Shown: positions 1 through 9,549, counted from the first letter of the stretch. The stretch: 64,000 nt of DNA from Ignatzschineria larvae DSM 13226 (GCF_038500265.1 NZ_CP150637.1:2249501-2313500), one strand, 5' to 3'. Translations and numbers: made by a program. Notes: a model not told the origin generated them from the sequence alone.

Positions 1-243
1 GTAGAAATAGATTTTCGCTTGTGCTGAAGTATTTTGCAATCCATTTGCGAAAGCTTGTAAACCAGGTTGAATATTGGCAATCCCATCATAGACATCATCA
101 ATATTTTCTGGATGTAATACAAAAATACTATGCAACAATGGATTTCGTACCTCATTTTGAATCGACCCTGTAGTTGCCAAACGATCCACCAAAATAGCAG
201 CTTGCATAACCGCCGACAACGCAATGACCTGATTCCGATTCAT
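1..243 (-). CDS. hflD: HflD-like lysogenization regulator, 3' part cut off by window edge
   Basis: The first 81 codons read from an ATG at 243 and stay open to the window edge. The N-terminus (MNRNQVIALSAVMQAAILVDRLATTG in pieces: a helix with VMQAA and LVDRLA) and a later GLQAFANGLQ segment resemble HflD (YcfC), a roughly 200-residue helical membrane-associated protein. In E. coli HflD binds phage lambda CII and usually lies beside mnmA. The start is preceded by a purine-rich GAGAGGGAGAT stretch. Only about 40% of the usual length is visible, so the assignment rests on the N-terminal pattern alone. Confidence 0.7.
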   Translation of the reverse strand, partial: MNRNQVIALSAVMQAAILVDRLATTGSIQNEVRNPLLHSIFVLHPENIDDVYDGIANIQPGLQAFANGLQNTSAQAKIYFY

Positions 244-405
244 CTCCCTCTCCTCTAACCGCTCTATTTAATTTTTAATACTCAACATTCGTTTCATACC
301 CTAATGAATATTAGCAGATATTCGATAAAAGCTCGACATCAAAACTCGACATCAAATCTCGATATTGAGGCTTGTTAAATCCTGTAAAATTCGATCATTT
401 CAAAT

Positions 406-439
406 ATAAAAAGCGCCAAGAAAATGATCCTTGACGCTT
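406..439 (-). terminator. Intrinsic terminator after the methyltransferase gene
   Basis: Read on the minus strand, AAGCGTCAAG and CTTGGCGCTT form a stem with one G-T pair, followed by TTTATA. It lies about 60 bp beyond the stop of the methyltransferase gene. Confidence 0.7.
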
Positions 440-500
440 CATTGTTCGAATCACAATTAATCGAAACAATACATTCAACTAAAAATACTTATATGAACTC

Positions 501-2051
501 TTATATGAACTTCATATGCTTCCAAATAGAGGCGTATTTCTTCGCTTCAGGAATCTGTTTCCGCACAAAGAGTTCAATACTCTCTTCTCGATTACAAGAC
601 TCAGAGGAGTTCTCCTTACGAGCATAAACATTCAGTTTATCCATAAAGTCAAACATCGCTTCGGCAATCTCTTGATCATTCATCGTCGGATTCTCTGACA
701 CCACTTTCATATAAGCAACATAAATCATCCCCATTTTTGAGTAACCTGCCCCTAATACGGGAGAAGCTAAATAATTAATACCTCTTCTCGGCATCAAGTT
801 ATGAATGATATAGTCATTGTACTGTTGACTCCTAGCCACGACAGACTGATCTGGCACGGGATTATTTACGATTGCAAAATCGCCTCTTTGTATTTTAACT
901 ACCAATACTTTTAGGAGATCATTCCAGCCATAGTTAGAAGGAAGCACTTCTAAAAGCTCAGCAAAACTTTTCGGCCGATAATCCTCAGCACACAAACAAT
1001 CCGCAATAGGATCAAAAAGATCGCTTTTAATCTCCATCGTTCCTGATTTAAACATCTTATTCTCAAGCTCTTCCCGAAAACCAAAAGAGATAAAATACCA
1101 CTCTTTTAAGCGATCTAACTGCTGCTGCCCATTTAGACGGTACCCCCCTTTCATAAAGAGATCTTTTCTAAAAGTCTCTTTAACAAAAGTATCATGCCAC
1201 ATCTCTCGATCGAGAATAGATTGAGTCGCTAAAAAGGTTTTCACTGACTCCGAGAAGCGATAAGCATCTATAATTTCATTAAAATTCATACTTCCGATAA
1301 AACTGAGCTTCGCATCATCAAAATATTGCGCTACTTCCTCTAACGTCATCGGTTTCCAATGCTCATTCAAATACTCGTGAATCAGATAATTGTAATTACC
1401 AGAATTCACCTGCTTCTTAATGCCATTCCAACTCACTTTAAGTGGCGGATTATTCTCTAATAGCTCAGGGAACTGTGTAAAAATCCCCTCAAAATGCGCA
1501 AATGTCTTCTCCGCTTTTTCTCGAGGCGAACCGGATAAGCCGCCGTAATAGCGATGCAATCTATTTTTCCATTCTACAAAATGATTATGCCCCGCACTAC
1601 AGTTATAACTAATGTGGAATAATCCCCCTGGCTTTAAAAACTTTTTCACGATCTCAACAATAAAGCGTTGATTACTCTCACTAATCCAACTCCAGACACC
1701 ATGAATAGCAATAGTATCGCATTGAGGGATATCATCTCGTTGCAATAATTCTTCAAAGCTTTGATCCGTAAAATTTACCTGAACGCCGGAATGGGAAGAG
1801 ATTAGATTGGCAAATGCAATATGACTTGGATTGAAATCATTTCCAAAATACAGTCCTTTATGAGAAACAGCATGAATATTCGCCGACAACCCTTGCCCGA
1901 TACCAAGTTCAAGATGTACATCATGATCACTTTCAGGCTTAACATCATAACCATGCACAAGTGCAGCAAAGCGCATTTGCGTTGGGCTTAAATTAGGGTA
2001 ATAACCAAATGTATACTCAATATCTGTACGGTAACCATCATTCCACAACAT
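501..2051 (-). CDS. Class I SAM-dependent methyltransferase with methyltransferase regulatory domain
   Basis: The 516-residue protein begins with a Rossmann methyltransferase domain: motif I is seen at about residues 46-53 (HLELGIGQG) and an acidic residue after a second strand (GNDFNP) would hold SAM. The middle and C-terminal parts (about residues 220-430) resemble the 'methyltransferase regulatory domain' found in large proteobacterial methyltransferases of unknown substrate. No signal peptide is visible, so it is likely cytoplasmic. An AGGAT sequence precedes the ATG. It is a single-gene unit with its own terminator. The substrate cannot be inferred; cell-surface polysaccharide or protein methylation are both possible. 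Confidence 0.75.
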   Translation of the reverse strand: MLWNDGYRTDIEYTFGYYPNLSPTQMRFAALVHGYDVKPESDHDVHLELGIGQGLSANIHAVSHKGLYFGNDFNPSHIAFANLISSHSGVQVNFTDQSFEELLQRDDIPQCDTIAIHGVWSWISESNQRFIVEIVKKFLKPGGLFHISYNCSAGHNHFVEWKNRLHRYYGGLSGSPREKAEKTFAHFEGIFTQFPELLENNPPLKVSWNGIKKQVNSGNYNYLIHEYLNEHWKPMTLEEVAQYFDDAKLSFIGSMNFNEIIDAYRFSESVKTFLATQSILDREMWHDTFVKETFRKDLFMKGGYRLNGQQQLDRLKEWYFISFGFREELENKMFKSGTMEIKSDLFDPIADCLCAEDYRPKSFAELLEVLPSNYGWNDLLKVLVVKIQRGDFAIVNNPVPDQSVVARSQQYNDYIIHNLMPRRGINYLASPVLGAGYSKMGMIYVAYMKVVSENPTMNDQEIAEAMFDFMDKLNVYARKENSSESCNREESIELFVRKQIPEAKKYASIWKHMKFI

Positions 2052-2321
2052 ATTCCCATCCTTTCAATCAGTCCACTATCACTAAGCCCAAGGGTTATTA
2101 AATCCCCCTTAAAATTTAAGGCCATATTTTAACTTACAACGAACAAAGACACTAATCTGTTTTTAACAATTATATAAAAATAATTTTACATAACATAAAA
2201 ACACAATCAGTCCGTCAAGCTAACATTACAATTAAAAAAATTGATTCTTTATATAGCAAAAAGCTTGATGAAATATTTTTACATGGTAGAATCTTCATTC
2301 TCATATGAATGAGAACATATT

Positions 2322-2396
2322 TGGGCTATAGCCAAGCGGTAAGGCAGCGGGTTTTGATCCCGCCATTCCCAGGTTCGAATCCTGGTAGCCCAGCCA
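2322..2396 (+). tRNA. tRNA-Gln (anticodon TTG)
   Basis: A full cloverleaf is visible: acceptor TGGGCTA pairs with TAGCCCA, the anticodon loop is TTTTGAT with anticodon TTG, the T arm carries GGTTCGAATCC, and CCA is encoded. It closely resembles gammaproteobacterial tRNA-Gln. A terminator follows at once, so it is probably a single-gene transcript. Confidence 0.97.
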
Positions 2397-2402
2397 TATT
2401 AG

Positions 2403-2436
2403 AAGAGCACTGCAATTAGATTGCAGTGCTCTTTTC
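2403..2436 (+). terminator. Intrinsic terminator after tRNA-Gln
   Basis: AAGAGCACTGCAA and TTGCAGTGCTCTT form a perfect 13-bp stem with a 5-nt loop, ending in TTTT. Confidence 0.9.
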
Positions 2437-2636
2437 GTTAAAATTCAATATTCAGCTCGCAAATGCAATTATCACTCTCTACAAGCCGTCAATATCGCAT
2501 ATCCTAATTGTAAGAGATTTAATGTGGAGGATGATAAAAAAGCCTTTCACAAGCTTCTTGTCTAATTAAAGTTGATATCGCCATATTAAGACCCCTTTGT
2601 GTCCAATATATCGATACCACTCTAAATTGTAGATAA

Positions 2637-2672
2637 AGAAAAACCCGTAATAACATTGGTTGTTACGGGTTA
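2637..2672 (-). terminator. Intrinsic terminator after tRNA-Arg
   Basis: On the minus strand AACCCGTAACAAC pairs with GTTATTACGGGTT with one mismatch, followed by TTTTC. It begins 7 bp beyond the encoded CCA of tRNA-Arg. Confidence 0.85.
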
Positions 2673-2678
2673 TCTATA

Positions 2679-2755
<77 letters not shown>

Positions 2756-3028
2756 TTAACTAAGATGTGTAGTATACATCAGAATTTGCCTTCTTCAACA
2801 ATTTGATCACTCTTTGCGCAATATTTTTTACATCTTTTTGCAACTATCAACTCAACCAATTGTTTTTAAAGAATTTAAAATACAGTAATTTTATCATGCT
2901 TTTGCTTACAAGCGTGCATCGAATATCATTGAGAAACTAAAAGCAGATCTTATCTTTTTCTAACTTGTGCACTAAATAAGCATAATTTTACCCAAGCAAA
3001 CAAAAAATCATCCCAATTCGAGAATTGA

Positions 3029-3412
3029 CTAATAGATAAAAGGCTTCTCAATCGCCATATAGACCACCCCCATCGCCATACTATTTGAGATTAAATAAGC
3101 AATAAGACGTGTCGAAAGCACAAACTTTTGACGCATAGCGAAAATTGCAAAGAGAATATAGAGCACCATAAAAAGTAATTTCAAAGCTAACCAACCACCG
3201 CCTGGTGCAAAAGGATTAATGTGCAGTATTACGGCCAATAACACCCCAGTCAATAGCAAAAAAGTATCGACAATATGGGGAATAATACGCGCCCATTTCG
3301 GCCTAGAGACTAAAAAGTATTTCCAAAAACGAAAGTTGAAGAAGATAATCGAAAAGAAGGCAAGCATAATATGCGTGTGCTTAATGCCCATATAGTAAGT
3401 TGCTAACATCAT
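3029..3412 (-). CDS. SirB2-family inner-membrane protein
   Basis: A small hydrophobic protein (about 127 residues) with four predicted membrane helices. Its KHTH motif near the N-terminus, followed by HIMLAFFS and FNFRFWKYF, and a later HIVDTFLLLTGVLL match the SirB2 (YchQ) family. The function of this family is unknown. I chose the ATG-ATG pair at 3412/3409 because AAGGAA lies 4-7 nt before it; an upstream ATG at 3445 has no such site. It stands alone between tRNA-Arg and a dehydrogenase gene. Confidence 0.8.
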   Translation of the reverse strand: MMLATYYMGIKHTHIMLAFFSIIFFNFRFWKYFLVSRPKWARIIPHIVDTFLLLTGVLLAVILHINPFAPGGGWLALKLLFMVLYILFAIFAMRQKFVLSTRLIAYLISNSMAMGVVYMAIEKPFIY

Positions 3413-3513
3413 AATTCCTTTTAAATTTAAAAATGGATCAATCAAGGCCGATCACAAATTTCGACCTATAATCAATTAGATTATCAATCAGATTAAAATT
3501 TGCCTCCCCCAAT

Positions 3514-4470
3514 TTAACTCACAACGTTAACGGGGTTCCCAGCGACAAATTGATTGATGTTATTCTCTAACAAATGCACTAAAGTTGCTAATGCTTCTTC
3601 ACTCGCAAAGGCTGTATGTGGCGTTAAAATAAAATTCCCTAAATCCTTAGCTAATAAAGGATGATTCGCTTTGGGCGGTTCTGTCGTCAGCACATCCACG
3701 CCGGCACCGCCAATTCTGTTTTCTCTCAAGGCTTCTGCAAGCGCCTCTTCATCCACTAACCCGCCCCGACTCACATTGAGTAAAATTGCCCCGGGTTTCA
3801 TCTGCGTTAACTCTTCATAGCCGATTAAATTACGTGTGCTCTCTGTTAAGGGTAAGTGTAATGAGAATACATCACTATGCGCTAATACCGATTTAAATGA
3901 CTGATAGCCTGCGCGCACCTCTTTTGCATCTTTATGCTCGGCAAAAAGTACCTGCATACCAAAACTCTCGGCGTATTGCGCGAATTGTTGCCCGATGCTC
4001 CCTTTACCGGCAATCCCTAATGTTTTACCTTTTAATTCAAAAATAGGCGCGCCAAAAATCGTAAAGAAAGGCGATTTTTGCCATGCTCCCTCTCGAATTT
4101 GTGCCTCATAAAGCGGTAAGCGGTGCATCAAAGCAATCATCATCATAAAGGCATGCTCTGCTACTGCCACTTGGCTATAGCCCGCGACATTACAGACTGT
4201 AACGCCTAATTCTCGCGCGGCCTCTATATCAATCATGTTGTAGCCTGTTGCTGCAACGGCGATTAGTTTCAATTGAGGATTCGCTTCCATTGCCGCTCGA
4301 TTAATCGGAATTTTATTAGTAATGGCAATTTCATGGCCTTGTAATGCTTTTGAGACTTCATCATGAGGACAATTATCAATCTCCGTCAGAGTATAGGGGA
4401 AATTAAAGCGCAGCTTTCCTCGCGTTAAAGTCCCTTGATCTAAAAAAACAATACTTCTATTCATCGTCAT
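3514..4470 (-). CDS. D-2-hydroxyacid dehydrogenase (glycerate dehydrogenase-like)
   Basis: NAD(P)-dependent reduction of a 2-keto acid such as hydroxypyruvate or glyoxylate is the expected activity. The 318-residue protein has the nucleotide-binding GKGSIG at residues 155-160 and the family's catalytic set: Arg235 in NVSRGGLVDE, Glu264 in TTEPP and His285 in LTPHTAF. The length and motifs fit HprA and related dehydrogenases. The start at 4470 is favoured by AGGAG seven bases upstream; an earlier ATG in frame has no ribosome-binding site. The exact substrate is uncertain. Confidence 0.85.
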   Translation of the reverse strand: MTMNRSIVFLDQGTLTRGKLRFNFPYTLTEIDNCPHDEVSKALQGHEIAITNKIPINRAAMEANPQLKLIAVAATGYNMIDIEAARELGVTVCNVAGYSQVAVAEHAFMMMIALMHRLPLYEAQIREGAWQKSPFFTIFGAPIFELKGKTLGIAGKGSIGQQFAQYAESFGMQVLFAEHKDAKEVRAGYQSFKSVLAHSDVFSLHLPLTESTRNLIGYEELTQMKPGAILLNVSRGGLVDEEALAEALRENRIGGAGVDVLTTEPPKANHPLLAKDLGNFILTPHTAFASEEALATLVHLLENNINQFVAGNPVNVVS

Positions 4471-4554
4471 ATCTCTACTCCTTATCTCATTATGTGTCAT
4501 ATCCTTCCCCACCTTACCATTCTCTTATAGGAAGCTCTAGCCTTCTCCTACAAT

Positions 4555-4584
4555 AAGAAAAACCCTCTATATCGCAATATAGAA
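4555..4584 (-). terminator. Intrinsic terminator after smpB
   Basis: On the minus strand AACCTTCTATAT and ATATAGAGGGTT form a 12-bp stem with one mismatch and a GCGA-type loop, followed by TTTTTC. It lies about 60 bp past the smpB stop. Confidence 0.8.
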
Positions 4585-4642
4585 GGTTCCCTTATTCATT
4601 CTCGCCAATCCTACGATTTAACAATTATGATTATGATCATAA

Positions 4643-5119
4643 TTAACGATTATCATGACGTAAAATCCGTTGTTTTTCACGATTCCAATCACGCTCTTTC
4701 AGGGTTGCTCGTTTATCGTGAGCTTTCTTACCTTTCGCTAACCCGATCTCTACTTTCACTAAACCCCGTTTCCAATAGAGACTCAGAGGTACCAATGTAT
4801 AACCTTTTTGATCCACGGCGCCCATTAAACGATCGATTTCTTTGCGATGAAGCAGTAATTTACGCGTTCTTGTATCATCTGCATACACATGCGTTGAAGC
4901 GGAATTGAGGGGGGGAATATGCGAGCCGATGAGATAAACTTCACCATCACGAATATAGACATAAGCTTCCGACAACTGCCCACGTCCATCACGTAAACTC
5001 TTTACTTCCCAACCATGAAGCGAGATCCCTGCTTCGATTTTCTCTTCAATAAAATAATCATGATAAGCACGTTTATTGCCGGCGATCTGCCCACTCGTGT
5101 TACCTTTTTTCTTAGCCAT
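4643..5119 (-). CDS. smpB: SsrA-binding protein SmpB
   Basis: SmpB binds tmRNA and delivers it to stalled ribosomes for trans-translation. At 158 residues it has the family's normal length. It carries the typical early [24 protein letters not shown] region in recognisable form ([17 protein letters not shown]) and the basic C-terminal tail (KGKKAHDKR...WNREKQRIL) that enters the ribosomal A site. A 14-bp palindrome (ATTATGATCATAAT) overlaps its stop codon. The tmRNA gene is not visible nearby. Confidence 0.95.
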   Translation of the reverse strand: MAKKKGNTSGQIAGNKRAYHDYFIEEKIEAGISLHGWEVKSLRDGRGQLSEAYVYIRDGEVYLIGSHIPPLNSASTHVYADDTRTRKLLLHRKEIDRLMGAVDQKGYTLVPLSLYWKRGLVKVEIGLAKGKKAHDKRATLKERDWNREKQRILRHDNR

Positions 5120-5734
5120 AATAGATATTTCCTATGATAAATCCACGCATAGTCCATGTCATCTTCAAAATTTGATATTAGATTTTCTGTTTAATTCCTG
5201 CTTTCTTGCGTTCAATCAAGCTTATCTCTATTTTCTTTAGCGTTCTATGTTCGTTTCTTTATCACTAAAAACAGCCTATTCATCAAGATGCATCACGGCT
5301 AGCGCCTATTGTCGGTTTACGGGTAATTGGTCAATATCAACCCATTCCCGCAGCCGGTCGAGTCTCTATTTTAGTACATTTTGCTTATTTTCCATAATGC
5401 CTGATTTAACAGGAATTCTAAAAGGCACTAAAAACCTGATTCTGAGCATCTTTTCCCCGAAAAATTTCATTGAAAAATCAGCCCATTGAAAATACTCTAT
5501 TAATACAAATTATATGTTTTAGTTTAATTTTCGAGTTTAATTTTTGATTTAATCTCAGGATAAGCAAAGTTGTGCCAATGGTTAATGGAGTTGAAAGAAT
5601 TTTAGACCCTTAAGCCACATTAAGAGTCATATCAACATATAGTCATATACTTTTAATCATCCCCCTTTGGTTCTTGAGTTTATTAAGAGATTAAAAATAG
5701 GTGATCTGTTCCATATTATTCGGAGGAAACACAT
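5120..5734. other. Divergent intergenic region smpB / cstA, no gene seen
   Basis: About 615 bp between the divergent smpB and permease genes. The open frames here are short, lack ribosome-binding sites and do not look like protein. It presumably carries both promoters; I could not pick out a convincing -35/-10 pair. Confidence 0.5.
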
Positions 5735-7246
5735 ATGTTTACATTCCTTGGCGGCATTGTATTACTAATTGTCGGCTACTTTACCTATGGTAAATTTGTC
5801 GAACGGGTTTTTGGTGTTAGTAAACGACCAACGCCAGCTTATACTAAAGGCGATGGTGTGGATTATGTCCCTATGACTAACCGCAAAAACTCGCTCATTC
5901 AGCTCCTCAATATTGCCGGTGTAGGTCCTATTTTTGGCCCTATTTTAGGAGCACTTTACGGACCTGTCGCCTTTATCTGGATCGTTTTCGGCTGTATCCT
6001 TGCCGGCGGTGTTCATGATTATCTTACAGGAATGATCTCTATCCGTAATCGCGGCGCGCATTTACCAGAACTTACCGAAAAATTCTTAGGTAAATCAATG
6101 CGCCATATCGTTAATGCATTTGCCTTAGTGCTTCTAGTGTTAGTAGGAACCGTCTTTATTACTGCACCGAGCACATTACTGTACGATCTCATGGGTGGGC
6201 ATGTCAGTATTGTGATTATCATCATTGCCATCTTCATCTACAACATTTTGGCAACCCTCCTTCCTATCGATAAAATTATCGGTAAATTCTATCCATTCTT
6301 CGGAATCCTATTAGTCCTCAGTGCTATCGGAATTGGTGTAAGTCTGCTCTTTTCGGGTAAAGTGGGCAATATCCCTGAGCTTACGCTCGAGAACTTAAAC
6401 CCTCGTGGTACTGCTATTTTCCCACTTCTATTCTTAGTGATCTCTTGTGGCGCGCTTTCTGGCTTCCATGCAACGCAATCACCTATTATCTCCCGTACAG
6501 CACAAAATGAAGGTCATGGCCGTCTGATCTTCTACGGAATGATGATTGCCGAAGGAATCATTGCGATGATCTGGGCAGGCGCTGGAATGGCGATGTTCTA
6601 TGAACCAGGCACACCTTATGGCACTGGCTTAAGTGCAATTCTTACACAAGCAGGAGAAGATCCTGCAGTTGTGGTCAGTAAAATTGCAACGATGCTGCTT
6701 GGTAGCGTAGGTGGTACAATTGTTGTCCTCGGCGTCATTATTCTACCGATCACTTCTGGCGCAACGGCCTTTAGAAGTGCCCGTATGATTGTGGCAGACT
6801 ACCTCAAAATGGGGCAAGAGAAGATGTCTCATCGTTTAGTCATCGCGATTCCACTCTTCTTAATCGCTGTAGTACTCTTACAATTAAACTTCGATATCCT
6901 ATGGCGCTACTTCTCTTGGGCAAACCAATCAACAGCCGTTATTGCCCTCTTCGTGGGTGCCATCTACCTCTATATCGGTGGTCGTAACTATTGGATCTCG
7001 CTTTTACCGGGCGTCTTCATGTTGATGGTGACAACAACCTATATCCTTGAACAGCCGATCGGTTTTAATCTTCCTTCAACCACTTCACAAATTGGCGCGG
7101 CGATTATTACTGTCATCTTAGTAGCGCTCTTTTTCTGGCAAGCAAAACGGCAGAAAGCCCGGGGCATTCCTCTTGCAGAAGATTTAACTGGCTGGGACGG
7201 TACATCAGATGATAAAGGGTATGACTTTACCTGCAAAGGTCTCTAA
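5735..7246 (+). CDS. cstA: CstA-family permease (short form), probable pyruvate/peptide transporter
   Basis: The 503-residue protein is almost entirely membrane helices. It has the CstA family pattern, including the conserved YFTYGKF and NIAGVGPIFGPILGALYGP near residues 15-80 and SGFHATQSP near 245. E. coli CstA and BtsT are about 700 residues; this is the shorter bacterial form. E. coli relatives import pyruvate by proton symport, and CstA has also been tied to peptide use. GGAGG lies 9 nt before the ATG, and a strong terminator follows, so it is monocistronic. The substrate in this organism is inferred. Confidence 0.85.
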   Translation: MFTFLGGIVLLIVGYFTYGKFVERVFGVSKRPTPAYTKGDGVDYVPMTNRKNSLIQLLNIAGVGPIFGPILGALYGPVAFIWIVFGCILAGGVHDYLTGMISIRNRGAHLPELTEKFLGKSMRHIVNAFALVLLVLVGTVFITAPSTLLYDLMGGHVSIVIIIIAIFIYNILATLLPIDKIIGKFYPFFGILLVLSAIGIGVSLLFSGKVGNIPELTLENLNPRGTAIFPLLFLVISCGALSGFHATQSPIISRTAQNEGHGRLIFYGMMIAEGIIAMIWAGAGMAMFYEPGTPYGTGLSAILTQAGEDPAVVVSKIATMLLGSVGGTIVVLGVIILPITSGATAFRSARMIVADYLKMGQEKMSHRLVIAIPLFLIAVVLLQLNFDILWRYFSWANQSTAVIALFVGAIYLYIGGRNYWISLLPGVFMLMVTTTYILEQPIGFNLPSTTSQIGAAIITVILVALFFWQAKRQKARGIPLAEDLTGWDGTSDDKGYDFTCKGL

Positions 7247-7324
7247 GTCAAAAGGCATTTGTAAAAGTCACAACTTTATAAATTAAAGACTTTGTCAGGT
7301 AACAACCTATTAAAAGTCGCAAGC

Positions 7325-7357
7325 AATAACCCCAAGTCTTAGACTCGGGGTTATTTT
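7325..7357 (+). terminator. Intrinsic terminator after cstA-like gene
   Basis: AATAACCCCAAGTCT and AGACTCGGGGTTATT form a 15-bp stem with one G-T pair and run into TTTTA. A copy of the dispersed repeat starts 5 bp further on. Confidence 0.9.
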
Positions 7358-7361
7358 ATAG

Positions 7362-7493
7362 TATAGTAAATTTGGTTTAAGAAAAATGGTTTTAAACAGC
7401 ACTTGCAAGATGCCGGATAGAATGGCTTCCTTACTTATTACAGCCGATGCGCCGGCATTTAAATAATGCTTATTTTGAACCGACATTACTATA
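7362..7493 (+). repeat. Dispersed MITE-like repeat, copy 1 (132-bp form)
   Basis: It begins TATAGTAAATTTGGTTTAAG and ends with the imperfect inverse TTGAACCGACATTACTATA. The interior has the conserved GATGCCGGATAGAA and CGATGCGCCGGCAT blocks, which form a hairpin. It lies just beyond the permease terminator and before the uracil-DNA glycosylase stop. Short open frames inside it are not conserved. Confidence 0.88.
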
Positions 7494-7564
7494 TATCCCA
7501 ATACTTTCTACTTATTCAGTGAATACGCTAGATGTCTATGAAATATTCTTGCTTACCCTACTTT

Positions 7565-8155
7565 TTACCCTTGTAAAATCTTCGCTACCCGCCGTTGTAA
7601 TTCAGGAATCACCTCTGTTTCAAACCAAGGATTTTTACGCTCCCAAATACGATTGCGAGGCGATGGATGCACCAACGGGAAATATTCCGGTAGATAATCC
7701 CGATAATGCTGCACGATCTCTGTCAATGAAACTTTACTTGGTTGCTGTAAATAGCGATGAACTGCATAATTTCCCACTAACAGGATTAATTCAACATTCG
7801 GCATTAATTGTAATAGTCGTGGATGCCATTTTTCTGCAAACCCTTTACGAGGTGGAAGATCCCCTGATTTCCCCTTTCCTGGGAAATAGAAATCCATTGG
7901 CAAAATAGCAAATTCAGAACGATGGTAAAAATCCTCTCGACTCACATTGAGCCATTCTCGCAAATGATCCCCGCTAGGATCATTCCAATATAGTCCACTC
8001 TCTTCTGCCCGCTTCCCTGGCGCTTGCCCCACAATCACAATCTTGGCTTGTTTATTTACACTATACAAGGGGGCAATCCCTTGCTGCTCATAAGTTGCGT
8101 TCATCGGATCTGCTTTAATGTCTGCAAAAATAGCCGTAAATGAATCTTTTTTCAT
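7565..8155 (-). CDS. Uracil-DNA glycosylase family protein
   Basis: The 196-residue protein has the two signature motifs of the UDG superfamily: GQAPG at residues 43-47 with the following ESGLYWNDPSGDHLREWL water-activating and lesion-pocket region, and HPSPRN at residues 163-168. The arrangement resembles the HI_0220.2-like branch rather than classical Ung. Removal of deaminated bases is expected, but activity in this branch is poorly known. GAGG six bases before the ATG at 8155 decides the start. Copies 1 and 2 of the dispersed repeat flank it in the same orientation. Confidence 0.82.
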   Translation of the reverse strand: MKKDSFTAIFADIKADPMNATYEQQGIAPLYSVNKQAKIVIVGQAPGKRAEESGLYWNDPSGDHLREWLNVSREDFYHRSEFAILPMDFYFPGKGKSGDLPPRKGFAEKWHPRLLQLMPNVELILLVGNYAVHRYLQQPSKVSLTEIVQHYRDYLPEYFPLVHPSPRNRIWERKNPWFETEVIPELQRRVAKILQG

Positions 8156-8256
8156 CTCAATCCTCAATAAGCTAAAAATAGAACATCTAATTCCACTCAC
8201 TATACCACTGATAAATAAAGAGATATCTACTATTAAAAGGAATGAATTACACCATG

Positions 8257-8430
8257 AATAGTAAATTTGGTTTAAGAAAAATGGTTTTTAAGCCACTAGC
8301 ATGGGATTTTAAAAGAACATGAAACCTCACTAAGCAACACTTGCAAGATGCCGGATAGAACGGCTTCCTTGCCTTGATCAACCGATGCGCCGGCATTTCA
8401 ATAAGCTTATTTTGAACCAATCTTACTGTA
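8257..8430 (+). repeat. Dispersed MITE-like repeat, copy 2 (174-bp form)
   Basis: Same ends and core as copy 1, but with 42 extra bases between the left inverted repeat and the CACTTGCAAGATGCCGG block. It fills most of the gap between the glycosylase start and the next gene. No other gene is seen in 8156-8568. Confidence 0.88.
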
Positions 8431-8568
8431 GAATATTTTTTGCTACGCCCTTTTGACTACTCTTCTACCACTATCAAACCTCATCAGAAACAGATGATAG
8501 ATCTCTAATCATCAATTAATTAGAGTTGACCAATTTGCAGACTTTCGGGGTAATGGGCTCATCCAAAT

Positions 8569-9549
8569 TTAACTAAAATAGGCTTCTGGCAACTTTAGCA
8601 TGTGCCACAATTTTGTGGTCATAATGCCATTGGCTAAAACACCTTTTGCTTGCTGTAACTGGTAGAGCGCATAAGCAGTATGACCGTTAAAATAGCCTTT
8701 ATCAATCAATACTTCGTCCAGCAAGCCCTCTTTGAGTAGATATTCCTGCAACAGACGTACCGCATATCCGGTGGAACCTTGTAATAATTCAGGTGCACTA
8801 TCGCCAGCAACGATGTTCTCTAATTTTCGGGCGGAGGTCAGTAGATAACGATAGGATTGCCCTACTTCTAAAGGGGATGGCATGGCAGATTGTCCTGATA
8901 ATATCCGAAATTGTTGATAATATCCGTTTGGCATCTCCGGTGGACAATGATCTCCTTCAATCACCTGACAACCCGCAGAAGCAAAAGAGATTCCTTGTGG
9001 TTGAGAACTTGTTTGTGCGCTATGGATATTATCATTCACAATGCCAAGTGTTCCCTTGCCATTTCTAAGCCGATATTGATGATCTGCTTGATAAAAACGC
9101 CAAGCAAAAACAGGTTGGAGTCGAGTTAAGCGGAATGCCCCCTCTTCAAAGGGCCGATTATGCGGTTCATGAGCACCAATACGATAATCATATGCGCCCA
9201 TTCCTAGACAATTCGCGATTGCCTCTTTCGGGGAATCGATCTGCTTTTGTTGCCAATATTGATGAGGGATAGTGGAAGCAGGGAACAGCGCAATTTTGCC
9301 ATTGGTTAAATCCCAAATCCCCATTAAGCACCGAAGATTCTCACCATCTAAAATCGATTCAACTAGGGTCACCTCTGAGCTAAATTGCCCATACTCTCCT
9401 GCCACTAAGGTCGCCCCTCGAATTCCAAAAAGCACCCGTTTACCGATTAGAGTATAGGCGGAACTTTCAACCAAACGAGCCAATGATGCACTACTAAAGG
9501 TAAAGGGTTGAAAAGAGGAAGAAAGAGAGAGATGTGCTGTATCGATCAT
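8569..9549 (-). CDS. Protein with C-terminal peptidoglycan-binding domain and unrecognised N-terminal domain
   Basis: Residues about 250-320 form a peptidoglycan-binding domain of the PG_binding_1 type (GSTGYAVRLLQEYL, then KGYFNGHTAYALYQLQQAKG). The N-terminal ~240 residues are not one I can name. They contain NDNIHSAQ and SAGCQVIEGDH, a spacing reminiscent of Ser-x-Gly-Cys segments in cell-wall enzymes, but no catalytic assignment is justified. No signal peptide is visible. AAGG before 9549 favours that ATG over the one at 9555. It could be a muramyl-modifying or phage-derived wall protein. Confidence 0.65.
   Translation of the reverse strand: MIDTAHLSLSSSFQPFTFSSASLARLVESSAYTLIGKRVLFGIRGATLVAGEYGQFSSEVTLVESILDGENLRCLMGIWDLTNGKIALFPASTIPHQYWQQKQIDSPKEAIANCLGMGAYDYRIGAHEPHNRPFEEGAFRLTRLQPVFAWRFYQADHQYRLRNGKGTLGIVNDNIHSAQTSSQPQGISFASAGCQVIEGDHCPPEMPNGYYQQFRILSGQSAMPSPLEVGQSYRYLLTSARKLENIVAGDSAPELLQGSTGYAVRLLQEYLLKEGLLDEVLIDKGYFNGHTAYALYQLQQAKGVLANGIMTTKLWHMLKLPEAYFS

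Noticed and set aside
2440..2567. Possible gene remnant after tRNA-Gln ending EDDKKAFHKLLV
   Set aside because: One frame reads for about 40 codons with protein-like composition, but there is no start, no recognisable domain and no repeat, so a pseudogene cannot be claimed.
5247..5489. 80-codon open frame upstream of the cstA-like gene
   Set aside because: No ribosome-binding site, composition unlike neighbouring proteins, and it lies in a divergent promoter region.
4500..5734. tmRNA (ssrA) gene next to smpB
   Set aside because: No alanyl-tRNA-like ends or tag-peptide frame ending in LAA were found on either side of smpB.
7447..7908. 153-codon frame opposite the uracil-DNA glycosylase gene
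   Set aside because: It is the antisense shadow of a well-supported gene and starts within the dispersed repeat.
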